A stretch of DNA of 64,000 nucleotides from contig JADIIU010000009.1 of the NCBI GenBank assembly GCA_027603945.1, forward strand, positions 142,368-206,367. Reading direction: 5' to 3'. Made by a program: the position numbers and the translations under genes. Of the stretch, positions 39,628 through 51,274 are shown piece after piece. The notes below the pieces were generated by a model. The model was given only the letters and a program-made list of their open reading frames with translations. It ran no database searches and was not told the DNA's origin. This stretch comes from Terramyces sp. JEL0728. Lineage: Eukaryota; Chytridiomycota; Chytridiomycetes; Rhizophydiales; Terramycetaceae. Within the stretch, counting starts at the first letter, position 1, and each line of letters starts with the position of its first letter.

Positions 39628-41456
39628 TTATTTCCAAAGATGTTTTATAGTCAAGACACTGATAGATCCAACAACCCCAATAACAATATACAACACCCAG
39701 TCTCCGACAATAGGCGTGTATAATGGCGGACCCTTGACTTTAGCGCTCTTTACACAGTTAACAAGATACCCCCGAAGCATATCAAGCTCCAGAGGCTCAC
39801 ATCTCATCCCAATATATCCGTCTGGCCTGATCATTAAGAAACATTGACCCAACACCCCAAAGTTTTTGTAATCCTCCACCGCATCCTTCTTCACCACAAA
39901 ATAATCAGTTACGAGGCCTTTTGAAATTGATTTTGCAGTTTCGCCAAATTCTTGGCATTTCTCGTAAGATTTCTTTGAAGTGAGTGGGGTATTTCCATCA
40001 ATACCCTCAAAAATGAGCAGCTTGAACCCAGCTGTGCTCGATAAGAACTTGTCATGGACAGTTTGCATCATTTCTAGCCTGCATTTATCCCCGGCCTTGA
40101 TCCGTTTGGTAAGCAAACGAAGGATGTTTTGCCGTCTCCTCATAAAGAGGTATGGGAATACAAACGGCTTTCTCCAGTGCTCTTGAGACAATGATGAATC
40201 GTAACTGAAAATTGTGTCTCCAATAGTATTCGCAACAACCTCGACAAAGTATGGAAACGCGGTAAGAATAGGGAACGCATTGTTCCTAAGATGGTACACA
40301 ATTGGAGATCGATTTGAAGCTGCTTTTTGCAACCTTGTCGTGCCTTCCACCAGCAAATTCCCCAAGTTGCGTCTTTCTTTCTGATATGTTAGCAACAAGT
40401 CATGATAGCACTGTTCCTTGATGACCAAAGACATTTTCCATCCTAGGTTTACTGCATCTTGAATCCCAAAGTTCAATCCTAATATTAGAGTATTGTACCT
40501 TGCCCGCCTAGTGGTGTGTGCGAATGGCATGCATCTCCAGCCAAATACACCCGTTTATTGTCGCTATAAGCAGCCGCCAATCTCTGATTCACTCTAAAGT
40601 GCGAGTTCCAAATCATCTTTTCAATTTCAATGCCAGGGCCAAGCCTTTCTTGTAGCAGCTTTTCCATTGCATCCTGAGGGTATTCTTTTAGAATGGCTAA
40701 TCCATGAGCATCGACTTTATCGGATACAAACTTATCTTGTTCGGCAGTCAAGTCAACAGCTACGATCCATGAATTTTCGGGCATAGGTGCAGAAAAGGCA
40801 AATCCTTGCTTGAATAGGTATAAAGTGAGTGCAAGCGGGTTTAATGCTTCTGCGGGTTTCTTTGCAGTAAAGTGGCAGGCTACAAATCCTGTCTTCAGGA
40901 CTTCTCCAATAAATGGAATGTTTAGCTGCTTTCTAACCGTAGATTTTGCTCCATCCGCAGCAATAACGAATTGAGATTTGATTTGGATTCTTTCAACTTT
41001 GCCATCTTTAGCAGTTTCTAATTCCGAAATGGGATATCCTTCCTGGTTGTATACAATTTCCGTGACTTTGGTTGATCGAAGAACAGATATTCCGCGAGAT
41101 TCAATGTAGCTGTTAAGACACTTTTCGGTATACCATTGTTCACAGCTAATGAATTGATGTGAGGAGTGGACCTTTCCTTCCATTTCCACTTGGCCGATAA
41201 GCTGCCCCGGTGCCGAATAATTCCTGATCTTATTGAGTACATGCCCTCTCTTTTGAAGGTCGGAAACCACATTTTCGAAATTGCTTAGTACCTCCAAAGT
41301 GCGTGGGTTGATTAGAGAGCCTTTGGTTTGAATGAGCGGTTCCGAAAGTACATCACAGATGAGAATATTGGTGATACCTTGCCGAAGTAATTCACATGCA
41401 GCAGCTATGCCGGTTGGGCCTGCACCGATAATCAGCACGTCGATCTGCCTTGTCAT
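39628..41456 (-). CDS. Tail-anchored class A flavin monooxygenase (PHBH type), two exons
   Basis: About 600 residues. FAD-binding GxGxxG is in VLIIGAGPTGIAAACELLRQ; the DG motif is in SQFVIAADGAKSTVRKQL; and the GD motif is in RVYLAGDACHSHTPLGGQGL, completed by the 20-nt intron at 40479-40498. The C-terminal domain has a thioredoxin-like fold as in phenol hydroxylase-type enzymes (GVLGQCFLMIRPDGYIGMRC), then a membrane span (YIVIGVVGSISVLTIKHLW). Hydroxylates an aromatic substrate with NAD(P)H and oxygen; the substrate is not evident. The ATG at 41456 is used because the upstream frame begins with TTG. The membrane tail is uncommon in this family. Confidence 0.88.
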
Positions 41457-41716
41457 TGCTTTTTTGAAAATTGGGAAAGTTCCAAATATTAGCAAGCTTT
41501 AAAACCAAATTCAAGAAACAAATCGACTCTCATCCAGTATCACTCTAAAGTCTATGCCTCTGTACGAAGGAGACTTGGTTGCTCTCACATTAATTTCTCA
41601 AACCAAATAGTTGTGCCCACGGATATCCCTGTATAACATCAAGTACCATCATGCCTGTTTGAATCACCAATTGATGAAGGTGCTGTCCAAATGCGCGTTT
41701 GAAATTTTACTCTTGA

Positions 41717-43913
41717 ATGAACGCGATTGAGGAGACTGCTTCAATTATCCAATGCATTTACGAGGTAATTCAAATTTGAAAACAGTTTTTGAACTATACA
41801 GGATTTGAAGAAACCGTTTCTTCACTGCAGAAAGAGTGCGCAGCCAAGAGCGACTACTTGCCACCAATTACGCAGATAGACAACGTGAAGGTATTCAGGA
41901 AATAACGGCAGGGACAGGTTTTGTCTGCATTTGAAAAAGGCGATAGCGATATGTTTTTTGCTCTTTGGGATGATCATGTCAAACCAAAACTGGCGGTACA
42001 AAATCCACTAGAACTACTGTCATCCGTGTATTTTGCGATATATCCAATTCTAAATAATGACGTATTTGAATTTAATGGCAGGAATTGAATATTGAAGTGT
42101 CAATGAATAAATTCAAGGTGTTTTTACACACTAGAGGAGGAGATTGGGCTGGCCAACCAGATCTCTTACAATACTATGCGTTACCATACCTGCCAGATCC
42201 TATTTCTCACCCAACTTTTAGAGATTTATTTGAACCTGAATGGAAAACGATTTTGCAATCTAATTTGACAGAATTCATCGATGGGGTATTCCCATCAACT
42301 GTACCAACACTCGTCAATATAATGAATAATGCTCAAAGGAAGCCAGAGGTGCCAAAAGTTGTGGTAGATCACCAAAAAGAAGAAATGCTGGAGGAGAAAT
42401 TGCAAGAACTGAGGGTATTGCAAACCTAACCAAGAATGACTATCAACAATTGATCTCTGTTGCCTCAGAGCTAGTGTCGATGCTTACTGCTGCAATTAAC
42501 AAAGAAACTATTGCTCCAGCTTATTTGGGAGAAATTGTTAGACGACTGGGGAGTCTGAAAAAGAACGGAAAGGAAACCCACGCTCGCAAAGTATCCGTCA
42601 AAGAAAATGTACCACAGACAAGCCAGTCAAGCGTACATGAAAAGCCGTATGTTTATTGTAACCTAGTAATTTACCGCAAAAGCCAGTTATCCCCCCAGTA
42701 AAGGAAAACAGGAAAAAGAAACTGGTAGTTGAGAATATCAACTATAGAAAGCTTCGAGATGAAATCATTGCTCTAGCAGGAGAAAACAAGAAGGAAACCT
42801 CCAAGTTGATTTCTGCTCAGCGATCTGTAACAAGTTTTTATTCTAGGTTTTATTAAATGCGGTTTCACTGGAGAACAGACGAAATATTTTAGACTCTATG
42901 ATCACTTGTGATTTCCTAGGATTGATAGATCAAGTAGATATCCCTAACATAGACTCAGTTGCTATATAACCTGTTAAATCACCAAAATTCGACTATCAGA
43001 GAAGAAATTGCAAAGTTGCTGAATACCCTTGCAACAGATTGTGCAGGGAGAGAATACATATTGGTGAATGAAAGCACAATGGTTTATTCAATCATTGAAT
43101 CGTTAAAGGAAGAAAAGTTTGACAGCGTGTTTAGACAGAGCCTGCTTGGCACATTACAAAAACTGTCGCTTAGGAGACTGGCACAGTCAAAGATGAATCA
43201 TGCGGGAATGGTTTCATATTTGATCAATATGCTCCATGGTCTCAGTTCATTGTCGGAATATTCAATCGAGTACGGGACTGCCTTGTTCATGAATCTCTGT
43301 TTGAGATCTCAGGGCAAGCGAGAGGCATGCACTTCCCCAGAGCTTACACTTAAAGTCTTGACTGCGTTGATTGATCACAGCAACATTCAAGTCAAGACTT
43401 ATGTCAATGGCTGTCTCTATTCACTGTTTGCAGACCCAAAGATGAGAGAGTATGGACAGAGCATCGGCATGGAATCACAGCTGAAATGTTTGAAGCAAAC
43501 AGCAGACGAATCTTTGGGTAGACAGATTGACTTTGTAATCGAAAAGCTGCTTGGTACTTTATTTTAATGTAGATGAGGAAGTTGAAGAGGATTATGAGGA
43601 CTCTGAAGACGGAGAGGAAGAAGATGGGTTTGAAGATGACGAAGAGTTGATTGATGAAGAATCAAAGGAAGAAGCGCACAAGATCCAAAGCGTCTTGATC
43701 CCATTCTGTAATTCTAATCCTTCTACACCGGTTCCAAAGATACAAATCTCTCCCAAAAAGAGAATCGCAGGTATTGCTAGAGCGGCAGAAGTACGTGCTC
43801 AACCCCAAGAGGAGCTATCTCCAAAACACTTACTTTCAATGCAAATTCAACTTCCAATATTAGAAACAACAAAGAAAGGAAAGCTAAATCTACCAATTTC
43901 AAATGAAGAGTAA
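41717..43913 (+). CDS. ARMC9: ARMC9-like ciliary basal-body protein, nine exons
   Basis: LisH motif at the N-terminus (ASIIQCIYEFLNYTGFEETV), FFALWDDHVKPKL, the diagnostic QYYALPYLPDPISHPTFRDL, YQQLISVASELVSMLTAAI, then armadillo helices (LLNHQNSTIREEIAKLLNTL; FRQSLLGTLQKLSLRRLAQS; SIEYGTALFMNLCLRSQGKR) and a Glu/Asp-rich segment, in the same order as animal ARMC9. Eight introns of 19-21 nt were placed by frame, starting with 41765-41785. ARMC9 localises to basal bodies and daughter centrioles and is mutated in Joubert syndrome. It supports a flagellated life stage. The C-terminal tail is shorter than in vertebrates. Confidence 0.92.
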
Positions 43914-44051
43914 TATTAATTGACACTAGAAAGGAGGAATTCAATTTTGGTTTCTCAACTCGTCCTAAACTGCCAAGGACTCCTATCGCTAGCTAGCGCA
44001 CTATTCATGTAGAATTAATATAATTTACATAAATTTTGATTTTTTCACAAA

Positions 44052-44871
44052 ATGTACTGGTGCCATTCATGCGAAGTAAGGGTAATTAACAACAAGAGGG
44101 AAACCGTGGGCAACATAAATGACGAAGGAACAATAAAATGTCTTCACTGCGACTCGGAATTTGTCGAAGAGGTATGGAGAGGCTAAATCAAGATGGATCA
44201 TACGGAAGATTATCCAGGAGAGTTTATCCCAGGAAACCCAACAATTGTGGATTTTGGAGGATTTATATCAATACTGACTCAAGGACTTCGCCAAGCTCAA
44301 GCGGAATCCGAGCCAATGCGGGATATTCCTGGACCAATACCATTTGGACGAGATGCAAGAGCAAACGAAGTGAGGGATAGAATGCTGGAATCGCTTTTGC
44401 AACAGCTGCAGTCTTTGGATACAGGATTCACTCACTATCAGCAGCACACTGGAGGTACTTTTGAGATAATTTCAGACTATGCGCTTGGAAATACATTTGA
44501 TCAAATATTAACCAGGCTAATGGAAATGCACGAAGGTGAAAATAAACCGCCTGCGGCATCAGATAGCACACTGGATGCCCTGCCACGCATAAAATTCACT
44601 CCCCAGGAAGGTTGAGTTTAATTAATTTACAGAACACAAGGAATGTCCTGTTTGCCAAGATGATTATCAGCAAGATGAAGAGTTGATCAAATTGCCTTGT
44701 AAACACATTTTTCACCCCCATTGCATTATCAACTGGTTAAAATTGAATGGAACATGTCCTGTGTGTAGGTTCTCGCTGGTGGATAAAAATGAGGTTAGTC
44801 CTACTCAAAATAGTCAGCCCGAGCCGTCTATTAACACTCCGGGCCATCAGCGCTACCCGTCGGTTGATTAA
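44052..44871 (+). CDS. RING-H2 E3 ubiquitin ligase (RNF126/RNF115-like), three exons
   Basis: About 255 residues. N-terminal zinc ribbon (YWCHSCEVRV...IKCLHCDSEFVEE), as in the BCA2/RNF126 family, a central linker, and a C-terminal RING-H2 (CPVCQDDYQQDEELIKLPCK-HIFHPHCIINWLKLNGTCPVCR) with all eight ligands. Introns are 44172-44192 and 44611-44632. RNF126-type ligases ubiquitinate mislocalised proteins delivered by BAG6 and other targets; the exact substrate here is unknown. It is directly followed, 38 bp away, by the splicing factor gene on the same strand. Confidence 0.88.
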
Positions 44872-44909
44872 TATATTTTGTATTGTAATTTTTTTGTTGG
44901 AATTTCGAA

Positions 44910-46344
44910 ATGGAGGAAGACGATCTCTTGGCAGATTTGGAAGATTTGGGAGAAGATGAGCTGGAATACCAGGAAGAAGAAGAATTGGAAGACGAAACAG
45001 AGCAAATGCAGCATGATGAATATTCCTTGCATGCGATAACCAAAGTCCATAAATCAAAACTGCTGGCTGCAACAATTGAGAAAGTCAGAGAATTACAAAC
45101 AACCAAAATTGTTCTAAATTCGTCATTAGAATCGCACGCTGAATATAATGTAATCGTGCGAGCAAACTCACTCACAGCAGAATTGGCCCACGAAATTACT
45201 GCAGTCAACAACTACATCAAGGATCACTACAATCCATGTTTTCCAGAATTATCCCAGATTATTTTAAACCCCATTACTTATGCAAATGCAGTCAAGTTGA
45301 TTGGAAACAATATGGATTTGACCAAAGTTGATTTGAAATCGATATTATCCTCTCATGATGTTATGGCAGTTACAGTAACTGCAACCACTACAGCAGGGAG
45401 CGAAATCTCACCAGAAGAGCTGCAGCTGGTATTTACAGCATGCGATACGGCGCTGGCCATGGACATTCAACAAAAAACACTGCTAGCATATGTGGCATCT
45501 AGAATGAGCATTGTTGCGCCTAATTTAACTGTGCTCTTAGGCTCAGCGGTTGCTGCCAAGCTAATGGGTTTCGCCGGTGGCCTTTATTTACTTGCCAAAA
45601 TACCAGCCTGTAATTTGCTCGTGCTTGGACACCAGAAAAAAGGTATGATTGGTATGTCTTCGGTGTCGATGGGCAATCACGAAGGGTTTATATATGAATG
45701 TGATATGGTACAAGAAACTCCAAAACACGTTCGGAGGAAAGCTGCGCGGCTGTTATCTGCAAAATGTGCCCTGTCGGCAAGGATTGATATGGGGAGAGAG
45801 TACGAGGATGGCTCCATGGGAAGATCATATAGAGAAGAGGTGCAGAAAAAGATTAACCTGCTTGTTGAACCTCCGCCTGCAAAGAATATCAAGGCTCTTC
45901 CACTGCCCATTGAGTATAAAAAGAAAAGAGGCGGTAAAAGGTAATCGTTGGATTTACATTAGGGCACGCAGAGAAAAGGAAAGAAACGCACAGTCGGAAT
46001 TGTCGAAGGCGGCTAATCGTATGGCATTTGGCGAAGCTGAAGACGAAATAGGATTCTCTACTGGGGAATCCTTTGGCCTTGGAATGATAGGAAAGGGCAC
46101 TGGCAAAATCAGAGCTCCGCAAATCAACACTGCATATAAAGGTAAACTTTTACTTATGTTAGTTCAAGTATCGAAAAAGCATAAAGCTATGCAAAAGTTT
46201 TCCGCAAATACCAATGGCTTGGCTAGCAGCGTCGCTTTCACACCTGTGAAGGGCATTGAGCTGGGAAATCCTGATCGCCTCAAAAAGATTGCAGAAGTGA
46301 ATAGCAAATATTTTGGAGACTTGAAATTCAAAAAGAAGGAATAA
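44910..46344 (+). CDS. PRP31: U4/U6 snRNP protein Prp31, three exons
   Basis: About 463 residues. Acidic start (MEEDDLLADLEDLGEDELEY), Nop domain (NPITYANAVKLIGNN; APNLTVLLGSAVAAKLMGFA; GLYLLAKIPACNLLVLGHQK), then KAARLLSAKCALSARID and the Prp31 C-terminal block (LASSVAFTPVKGIELGNPDR). Introns are 45941-45962 and 46142-46162. Prp31 clamps U4 snRNA-bound Snu13 in the tri-snRNP and is required for spliceosome assembly. In a genome whose introns are about 20 nt this is a directly relevant component; no obvious truncation or rearrangement is seen. Confidence 0.96.
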
Positions 46345-46395
46345 ATTATGTAATTTGAATTTGAAAATTTTGAAATTGAAGACACATCTTGAAAA

Positions 46396-47858
46396 ATGGT
46401 AGCTTCAGCCGTGTTCATTCTCGATTTAAAAGGAAAAGTACTCGACATATAACCAAGGTGTTAATTTCTCGTAACTATCGCGGGGATATTCCAATGCCAG
46501 CGATTGACAAATTCATGACTTTGATTATACAAGGAGAGGAAAACGAAATCACACCAACACCGCTCTTGTCAACAGAGGATGGAATACACTTTTTATATAT
46601 TCGCCATAATAACCTGTATCGTAATACTGCACTAATCCCAGTTGTTGCCATGACTAAAAAGAACTCTAACGCTGCAATGATCCTACTTTTCTTGCATAAA
46701 TTATGCAGCGTAGGTTTGATTTTACCCTAGGTGTTTTCTGATTATTTCAAAGAGTTAGAAGAGGAATCCATTAGGGACAATTTTGTAATTATTTATGAAT
46801 TGCTGGATGAAATGATGGATTTTGGATACCCTCAAACTACAGAAACAAAGATTTTACAAGAATATATTACACAAGAGTCGTACAAGCTGGAAAAACAGGT
46901 TCGCCCGCCAATGGCTGTTACAAACGCGGTGAGTTGGAGATCAGAAGGGTTGAAATACAGAAAGAACGAAGTATTCTTGGATGTCGTTGAATCAGTCAAT
47001 TTAGTTGTAGGTTTAATGTAATTATAGGTAAATGCATCAGGAAATGTCGTCCGTAGTGAGATTTTAGGCGCAGTTAAAATGAGATGTTTCTTGTCTGGAA
47101 TGCCTGATGTTCGTTTGGGGTTGAACGACAAATTGATGTTTGAAAACACCGGAAGAAGTAAGATGGAGGATTTACAGTAGGTGCTGGTAAAGGAAAAGCG
47201 GTGGAAATGGAAGATGTAAAGTTCCACCAGTGTGTTCGTTTGTCTAGGTTTGAAAACGATCGCACAATCTCCTTCATCCCGCCCGATGGAGAATTCGAAC
47301 TTATGTCTTATCGCCTAAATACCGAAGTTAAGCCTTTGATTATAGCTGAAGTTGTAGTTGAATCTCATCCGGGATCGCGTATTGAATACATGATGAAAGT
47401 AAAAGATGCTTAATTCAGGCAAAAGCACAATTCAAAAGGAGATCTACGGCAAACAACGTTGAAATTATTGTACCTGTCCCTGAAGATGCAGATTCACCGA
47501 AATTCAAGACCAACATGGGTAGTGTAGAGTACGCGCCAGATAAAGGCGCATTTATATGGAAGATCAAATCGTTTGCTGGCGGAAAAGAATTCTTGTGCCG
47601 AGCTCATTTTGGTCTTCCATCGGTTAAAAATGAAGATCCAGACAAAAAACCCCCAGTTACAATCAAATTTGAAATCCCATACTTTACAGTTAGTGGTATA
47701 CAAGTGCGATACCTCAAAGTTGTTGATAAAAGCGGATATCAAGCCTTCCCCTGGGTTCGTTATATCACTCAAAATGGAGGTATGGCTGTACTAATGTAGA
47801 TTACTTTTTACGATTACCTCCGTTCCTTGTTGGGTCAAACAAGCTTGCTGAAATTTAA
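46396..47858 (+). CDS. APM1: AP-1 clathrin adaptor mu subunit, eight exons
   Basis: About 430 residues. Longin-like N-domain (SAVFILDLKGKVLISRNYRG), then FKELEEESIRDNFVIIYELL, DFGYPQTTETKILQEYITQE, NAVSWRSEGLKYRKNEVFLD, the mu-homology domain FHQCVRLSRFENDRTISFIP, and GIQVRYLKVVDKSGYQAFPW. The final exon gives NGDYFLRLPPF, close to the usual NGDYQLR end, with about 10 extra residues. Seven introns of 20-23 nt were placed by frame, the first at 46438-46457. Sorts cargo between trans-Golgi and endosomes by binding tyrosine signals. Confidence 0.95.
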
Positions 47859-47931
47859 TAAAGACATTAGCCTTTCAATTTGACTAATCTTTTCCACACT
47901 TTTTTTCTTTTCCGCAAATATTCTGTAAACA

Positions 47932-48165
47932 ATGGTTTCATTCACCACCGCACAAGTAAAGGAACACAACAAAAACAACGATGTCTGGATCGTCATCAAG
48001 AACAAAATCTACAACGTCACCAATTTCCTTTCTGAACACCCAGGTGGCGAAGAAGCTCTGATGAGTGTAGCCGGACGAGATGGAACCATCGACTTTGAAG
48101 ACATTGGCCATTCCAACGATGCCTTGGACGAGATGAAGAAACATTATATCGGAGATCTCGCTTGA
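47932..48165 (+). CDS. CYB5: Cytochrome b5 (soluble form)
   Basis: A 77-residue heme protein: FTTAQVKEHNKNNDVWIVIK, YNVTNFLSEHPGGEEALMSV, AGRDGTIDFEDIGHSNDALD. The two heme-ligand histidines lie in HPGG and GHS. There is no C-terminal membrane anchor, so it is either soluble or the electron carrier of an organelle. Intronless, 73 bp after the AP-1 mu stop, same strand. Confidence 0.93.
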   Translation: MVSFTTAQVKEHNKNNDVWIVIKNKIYNVTNFLSEHPGGEEALMSVAGRDGTIDFEDIGHSNDALDEMKKHYIGDLA

Positions 48166-48198
48166 TTACAATAAACCATTGATCGACAATTCATTTTA

Positions 48199-48801
48199 TT
48201 AAAGTAAAAGGATTAGGGCCAGCAGCCAGTTAAACGGGTTGCGTTGAGAATTAGATGTATTAGCATGATCGGGAGATTGCGACTCTTGTGGAGGGCATAC
48301 CAGCGTTAGGTTACTAAAGGAAAATATTTGGTTCCAAGGCTGCAAGCTTTCTATGCTGATTCCAATCAATTTTGGGAGTACGTCCTTTGGAATCGCAACT
48401 GTTATTGCATTCGACTGCCAAGCATTCATGGTAGAATTTACATTTACGTAGTTGTTGGTCTTGTTTGCTTTGCAGTTGGTTCCTGTCAATAAATCTAATC
48501 CCTGCGCAGTTTGGAAATTGATTGAAAACGAAGCTCCAGGCGGTGGAACTACTAGTAGCGAAAATGTAGTGTAGTTGTTGAGGGAATTGATTGGGCAGTA
48601 ACCGGCTTCATAGTAATAAGAGTTTTGGTTGAGTGCTACCACAGAAATCGAATGGTTTTGTACATTTGGGGTCAGCAGTGACATTGTGGAATCATCACCA
48701 GCTGTCCCGCCTATTAGATTCCTGGGATAATTTTGATAGTCGTCCAATAGTAATGAATTGAAGCAGACACTGAAAACCAAGTCTATTAGCAAGAACAGCA
48801 T
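48199..48801 (-). CDS. Secreted GPI-like beta-sandwich protein 1
   Basis: A 200-residue protein with a signal peptide (MLFLLIDLVFSVCFNSLLLD) and a C-terminal hydrophobic tail (NPFNWLLALILLL). The middle is beta-rich: DDYQNYPRNLIGGTAGDDST, YYYEAGYCPINSLNNYTTFS, KTNNYVNVNSTMNAWQSNAI, LTLVCPP. It shares all these positions with the next gene, so the two are tandem paralogues. The fold resembles fungal carbohydrate-binding or jelly-roll domains; I cannot name a family. Probably wall- or surface-attached. Confidence 0.7.
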   Translation of the reverse strand: MLFLLIDLVFSVCFNSLLLDDYQNYPRNLIGGTAGDDSTMSLLTPNVQNHSISVVALNQNSYYYEAGYCPINSLNNYTTFSLLVVPPPGASFSINFQTAQGLDLLTGTNCKANKTNNYVNVNSTMNAWQSNAITVAIPKDVLPKLIGISIESLQPWNQIFSFSNLTLVCPPQESQSPDHANTSNSQRNPFNWLLALILLL

Positions 48802-48979
48802 TCTAATTTAGGCAAGTTTTTGTGCGACATATTTCAAACGACTTCCTTTTGGACAACTAGAACAGTGCCAAGATTAATTGGTTATGATCACCACTGTGCT
48901 ACTCAAAGGCTTTTGATTTGCTAACGGGCTGCCTTACATCTTCAACATGAACGAAAATAGAGAAAACAAATCTTTATTA

Positions 48980-49579
48980 TTAGTATGCAAAAACTGTAGC
49001 AAGTAAAAGGAATGGGATTAAAGCAAAGTCAATTCTATCAGCAGAGTTACGTCCAGGAGTTCCAGTGGCAGCAGTAGCTGGGCTGCTGCATTGTAAAGTC
49101 ATAGCTGTGAAAGAAACAGCAGATTGATATGGTTGCAAGTTTTCAATAGTAACAGCGACAAGGTTAGAGTCCACAGCAGATGGGAGAGCAAAAGAAATAG
49201 TGTTCACTTGGTTTGGAATAAGTGTGGCATTAGTATTAACGTAGTTGTTGGTACGCATTCCGTCGCAGGATGCTGAAGTCTTGAAATTAATAAAGAATGA
49301 AGTGTTTGCAGCAGTTGGGACAACACCCATGGTGAAATAGGTGTAGGTTTGGTTTAATGAGCAGAATCCACTTTCGAAATAATATGATCCGGACCCGATG
49401 CCCACAAGCGTCAGCGAGGAATTTGCAGGAGTTGCAGTCATGGTAGACATTGTATTGTCAGAGGACGAATGTCCCCCGACGCTATTAGAAGTAGGGAAAT
49501 TTTGAAAGTTGTTGATAACTTGAGGCGTGGTACAAGTTGCAAGGACGGCGGGAAGAACAGAGAGCACTGCAGCGATCAT
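48980..49579 (-). CDS. Secreted GPI-like beta-sandwich protein 2
   Basis: A 199-residue paralogue of 48199-48801. The signal peptide is MIAAVLSVLPAVLATC; the shared core reads VINNFQNFPTSNSVGGHSSS, YYFESGFCSLNQTYTYFTMG, RTNNYVNTNATLIPNQVNTI, MTLQCSS. The C-terminus (IDFALIPFLLLATVFAY) fits a GPI signal. Codon use looks more biased than in paralogue 1, hinting at higher expression. No catalytic motif is visible. Confidence 0.7.
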   Translation of the reverse strand: MIAAVLSVLPAVLATCTTPQVINNFQNFPTSNSVGGHSSSDNTMSTMTATPANSSLTLVGIGSGSYYFESGFCSLNQTYTYFTMGVVPTAANTSFFINFKTSASCDGMRTNNYVNTNATLIPNQVNTISFALPSAVDSNLVAVTIENLQPYQSAVSFTAMTLQCSSPATAATGTPGRNSADRIDFALIPFLLLATVFAY

Positions 49580-49875
49580 TGTAGTTTAAAGTTCGGTTAA
49601 AGTTTTTTTGCATGCTCCTTGAAGGTCACTTCCTTTTCGGGAACCTATAAGCTTTAGATTTGGATGAAAGGATGGATTCCCAATCAGCAAATCCAGCACA
49701 AGCGAAAAAAGCTTTGCACGTACCACAGCTTGCCCACGGACCCAGATATTTTGTATCTGAGCAATGCTGGGACAAGTAGTGAAGATTGAATTCGGTGTTC
49801 TGAAACAGGAGATGAAACAAAAATTGCACAAAATAAAACTGCTTATCGAGCCTTGCTAATATCGAGAATACATAT

Positions 49876-50308
49876 TTATTTAATATTGAAGGAAATCTTA
49901 CACCCGCACGACGATTCCGCATTAGGATTATCAACAATTTGGAAACTGGATCCAATCAACTCCTCCAAATAATCCACCTATATTAACGATGATTACTGTA
50001 GATCCTTTGAGCATGTTTAGTGTCACTTCATCCACAACCACTCTGCTCTCTCCATTCTGAAAAAGGCTGCGTTAATTACTCTGTTACATGTCCTCATCTT
50101 CAACACTATCTGTTAAATCTAGTTTGTATTGAAATCCATGGCATCCTCCTGCATCAATTTGCACTCTTAAATAATCGCTGTTTTTTACTGTTTTTTTCAG
50201 TTGCTGCAGTCGACTTGCTGCCCTGTCTGATATTTTCAAATCCATAGGATTTCCGTTTGTTATTAGTCTCCTCTGCAATTGCATTATCCTGTTAATTCTT
50301 GGAAACAT
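49876..50308 (-). CDS. ISA2: Mitochondrial iron-sulfur assembly protein ISCA2 (A-type), three exons
   Basis: About 130 residues. A short basic mitochondrial leader ([15 protein letters not shown]) precedes [31 protein letters not shown] (first cysteine), [20 protein letters not shown], and [25 protein letters not shown] with the C-terminal CGC pair. The introns 50067-50087 and 49978-49996 (19 nt) are needed for this reading. It matures 4Fe-4S clusters together with ISCA1 and IBA57. The CHGFQY box, instead of the commoner CSGFQY, is conservative. Confidence 0.92.
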
Positions 50309-50352
50309 TACGATTGCCAAAAAACAAAAATTTTGGACCCAGCCGTTTTATT

Positions 50353-51274
50353 CTAAATTCTCTTCAAATAATTTGAAGGAGCAATACCAGTGGTAAAAGT
50401 CCCGTCATATTCTACCTTGATTACTTGCCACCACTTCCCTTTGGAATCAATGACTTCTAAAATTTCTCCTTTTTTCATTGAAATTTCATTTGGATCGGAT
50501 GGGTTGGCATTATCTACTGTTAACGAGCTCCTTACAGGTATACATTGCTTCGGCTTTGAATTCTACTACAGTGTCTTCGTGTCTAACTACAGAATTTCTA
50601 GTGTTTGGAATCACAGAGAATCTTGGGCTGGTCTGTGCAACTGGCGAGGGTGTTCTTGCATTCATTTGGAACCTTGGTTCATCTGGGGTAGGAGTGCTAG
50701 TTGCCTGGAACCCTGGTTCATCCGGGGATGTTCTATTTGCCATTTCGATATCCTTTTCTTTTGGAACATATGGTGCATCACGGTTTAATGCGTTGTTGTT
50801 TTTCGCTTCGTTCGAGAATGGATTATTTACCTGAGGCAATTTAAAGTCTCCAAACCCACCAGTCAAGGAAAATATTGGATCTTCCTCTGAACCAAAACAG
50901 AAAAACAGGTAAATCGCTGGGAACACAACTATAATCAATCCGAATGCACGGACTATGCTTCCAGATCGAACTGCACCGCTGAATGATGTGCTTCGAATTG
51001 CAGCGTCTAAATCAATTGGGAGTATTCCAAAAATGATGGTGGACATTCCTAAAAGTGCCCCTTTGTGATTCTTTACTTGTTCTGTATAGGTGTAATATGC
51101 AGTTACTCCAACAAAGAAGGAGTAAAATAGAAACAAGTACCATGAGAGGCCAAGCGGGTTAGGGATGTCAGAAACAATTGCTGCCTGAGCTACAATTAGC
51201 CCAACAAAGTCGAAAAACAATCCAATTGCGATTACCCCTAACACTGCGAACGTCTTTATATTAGTCTGGTCCAT
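50353..51274 (-). CDS. SHO1: Sho1-like osmosensor, copy 1, two exons
   Basis: About 300 residues with the Sho1 layout: four membrane helices ([80 protein letters not shown]), a Pro/Ser/Thr-rich linker with DEPGFQ/DEPRFQ repeats, and a C-terminal SH3 domain ([20 protein letters not shown], then [17 protein letters not shown]) restored by the 22-nt intron 50514-50535. In yeast Sho1 feeds the HOG pathway through Pbs2 binding by SH3. It is one of four tandem copies. Expected in the plasma membrane. Confidence 0.87.

Noticed and set aside
49586..49955. Overlapping minus-strand frames between the GPI-like gene and ISCA2
   Set aside because: They overlap the ISCA2 3' exon in another frame and show no conserved sequence.
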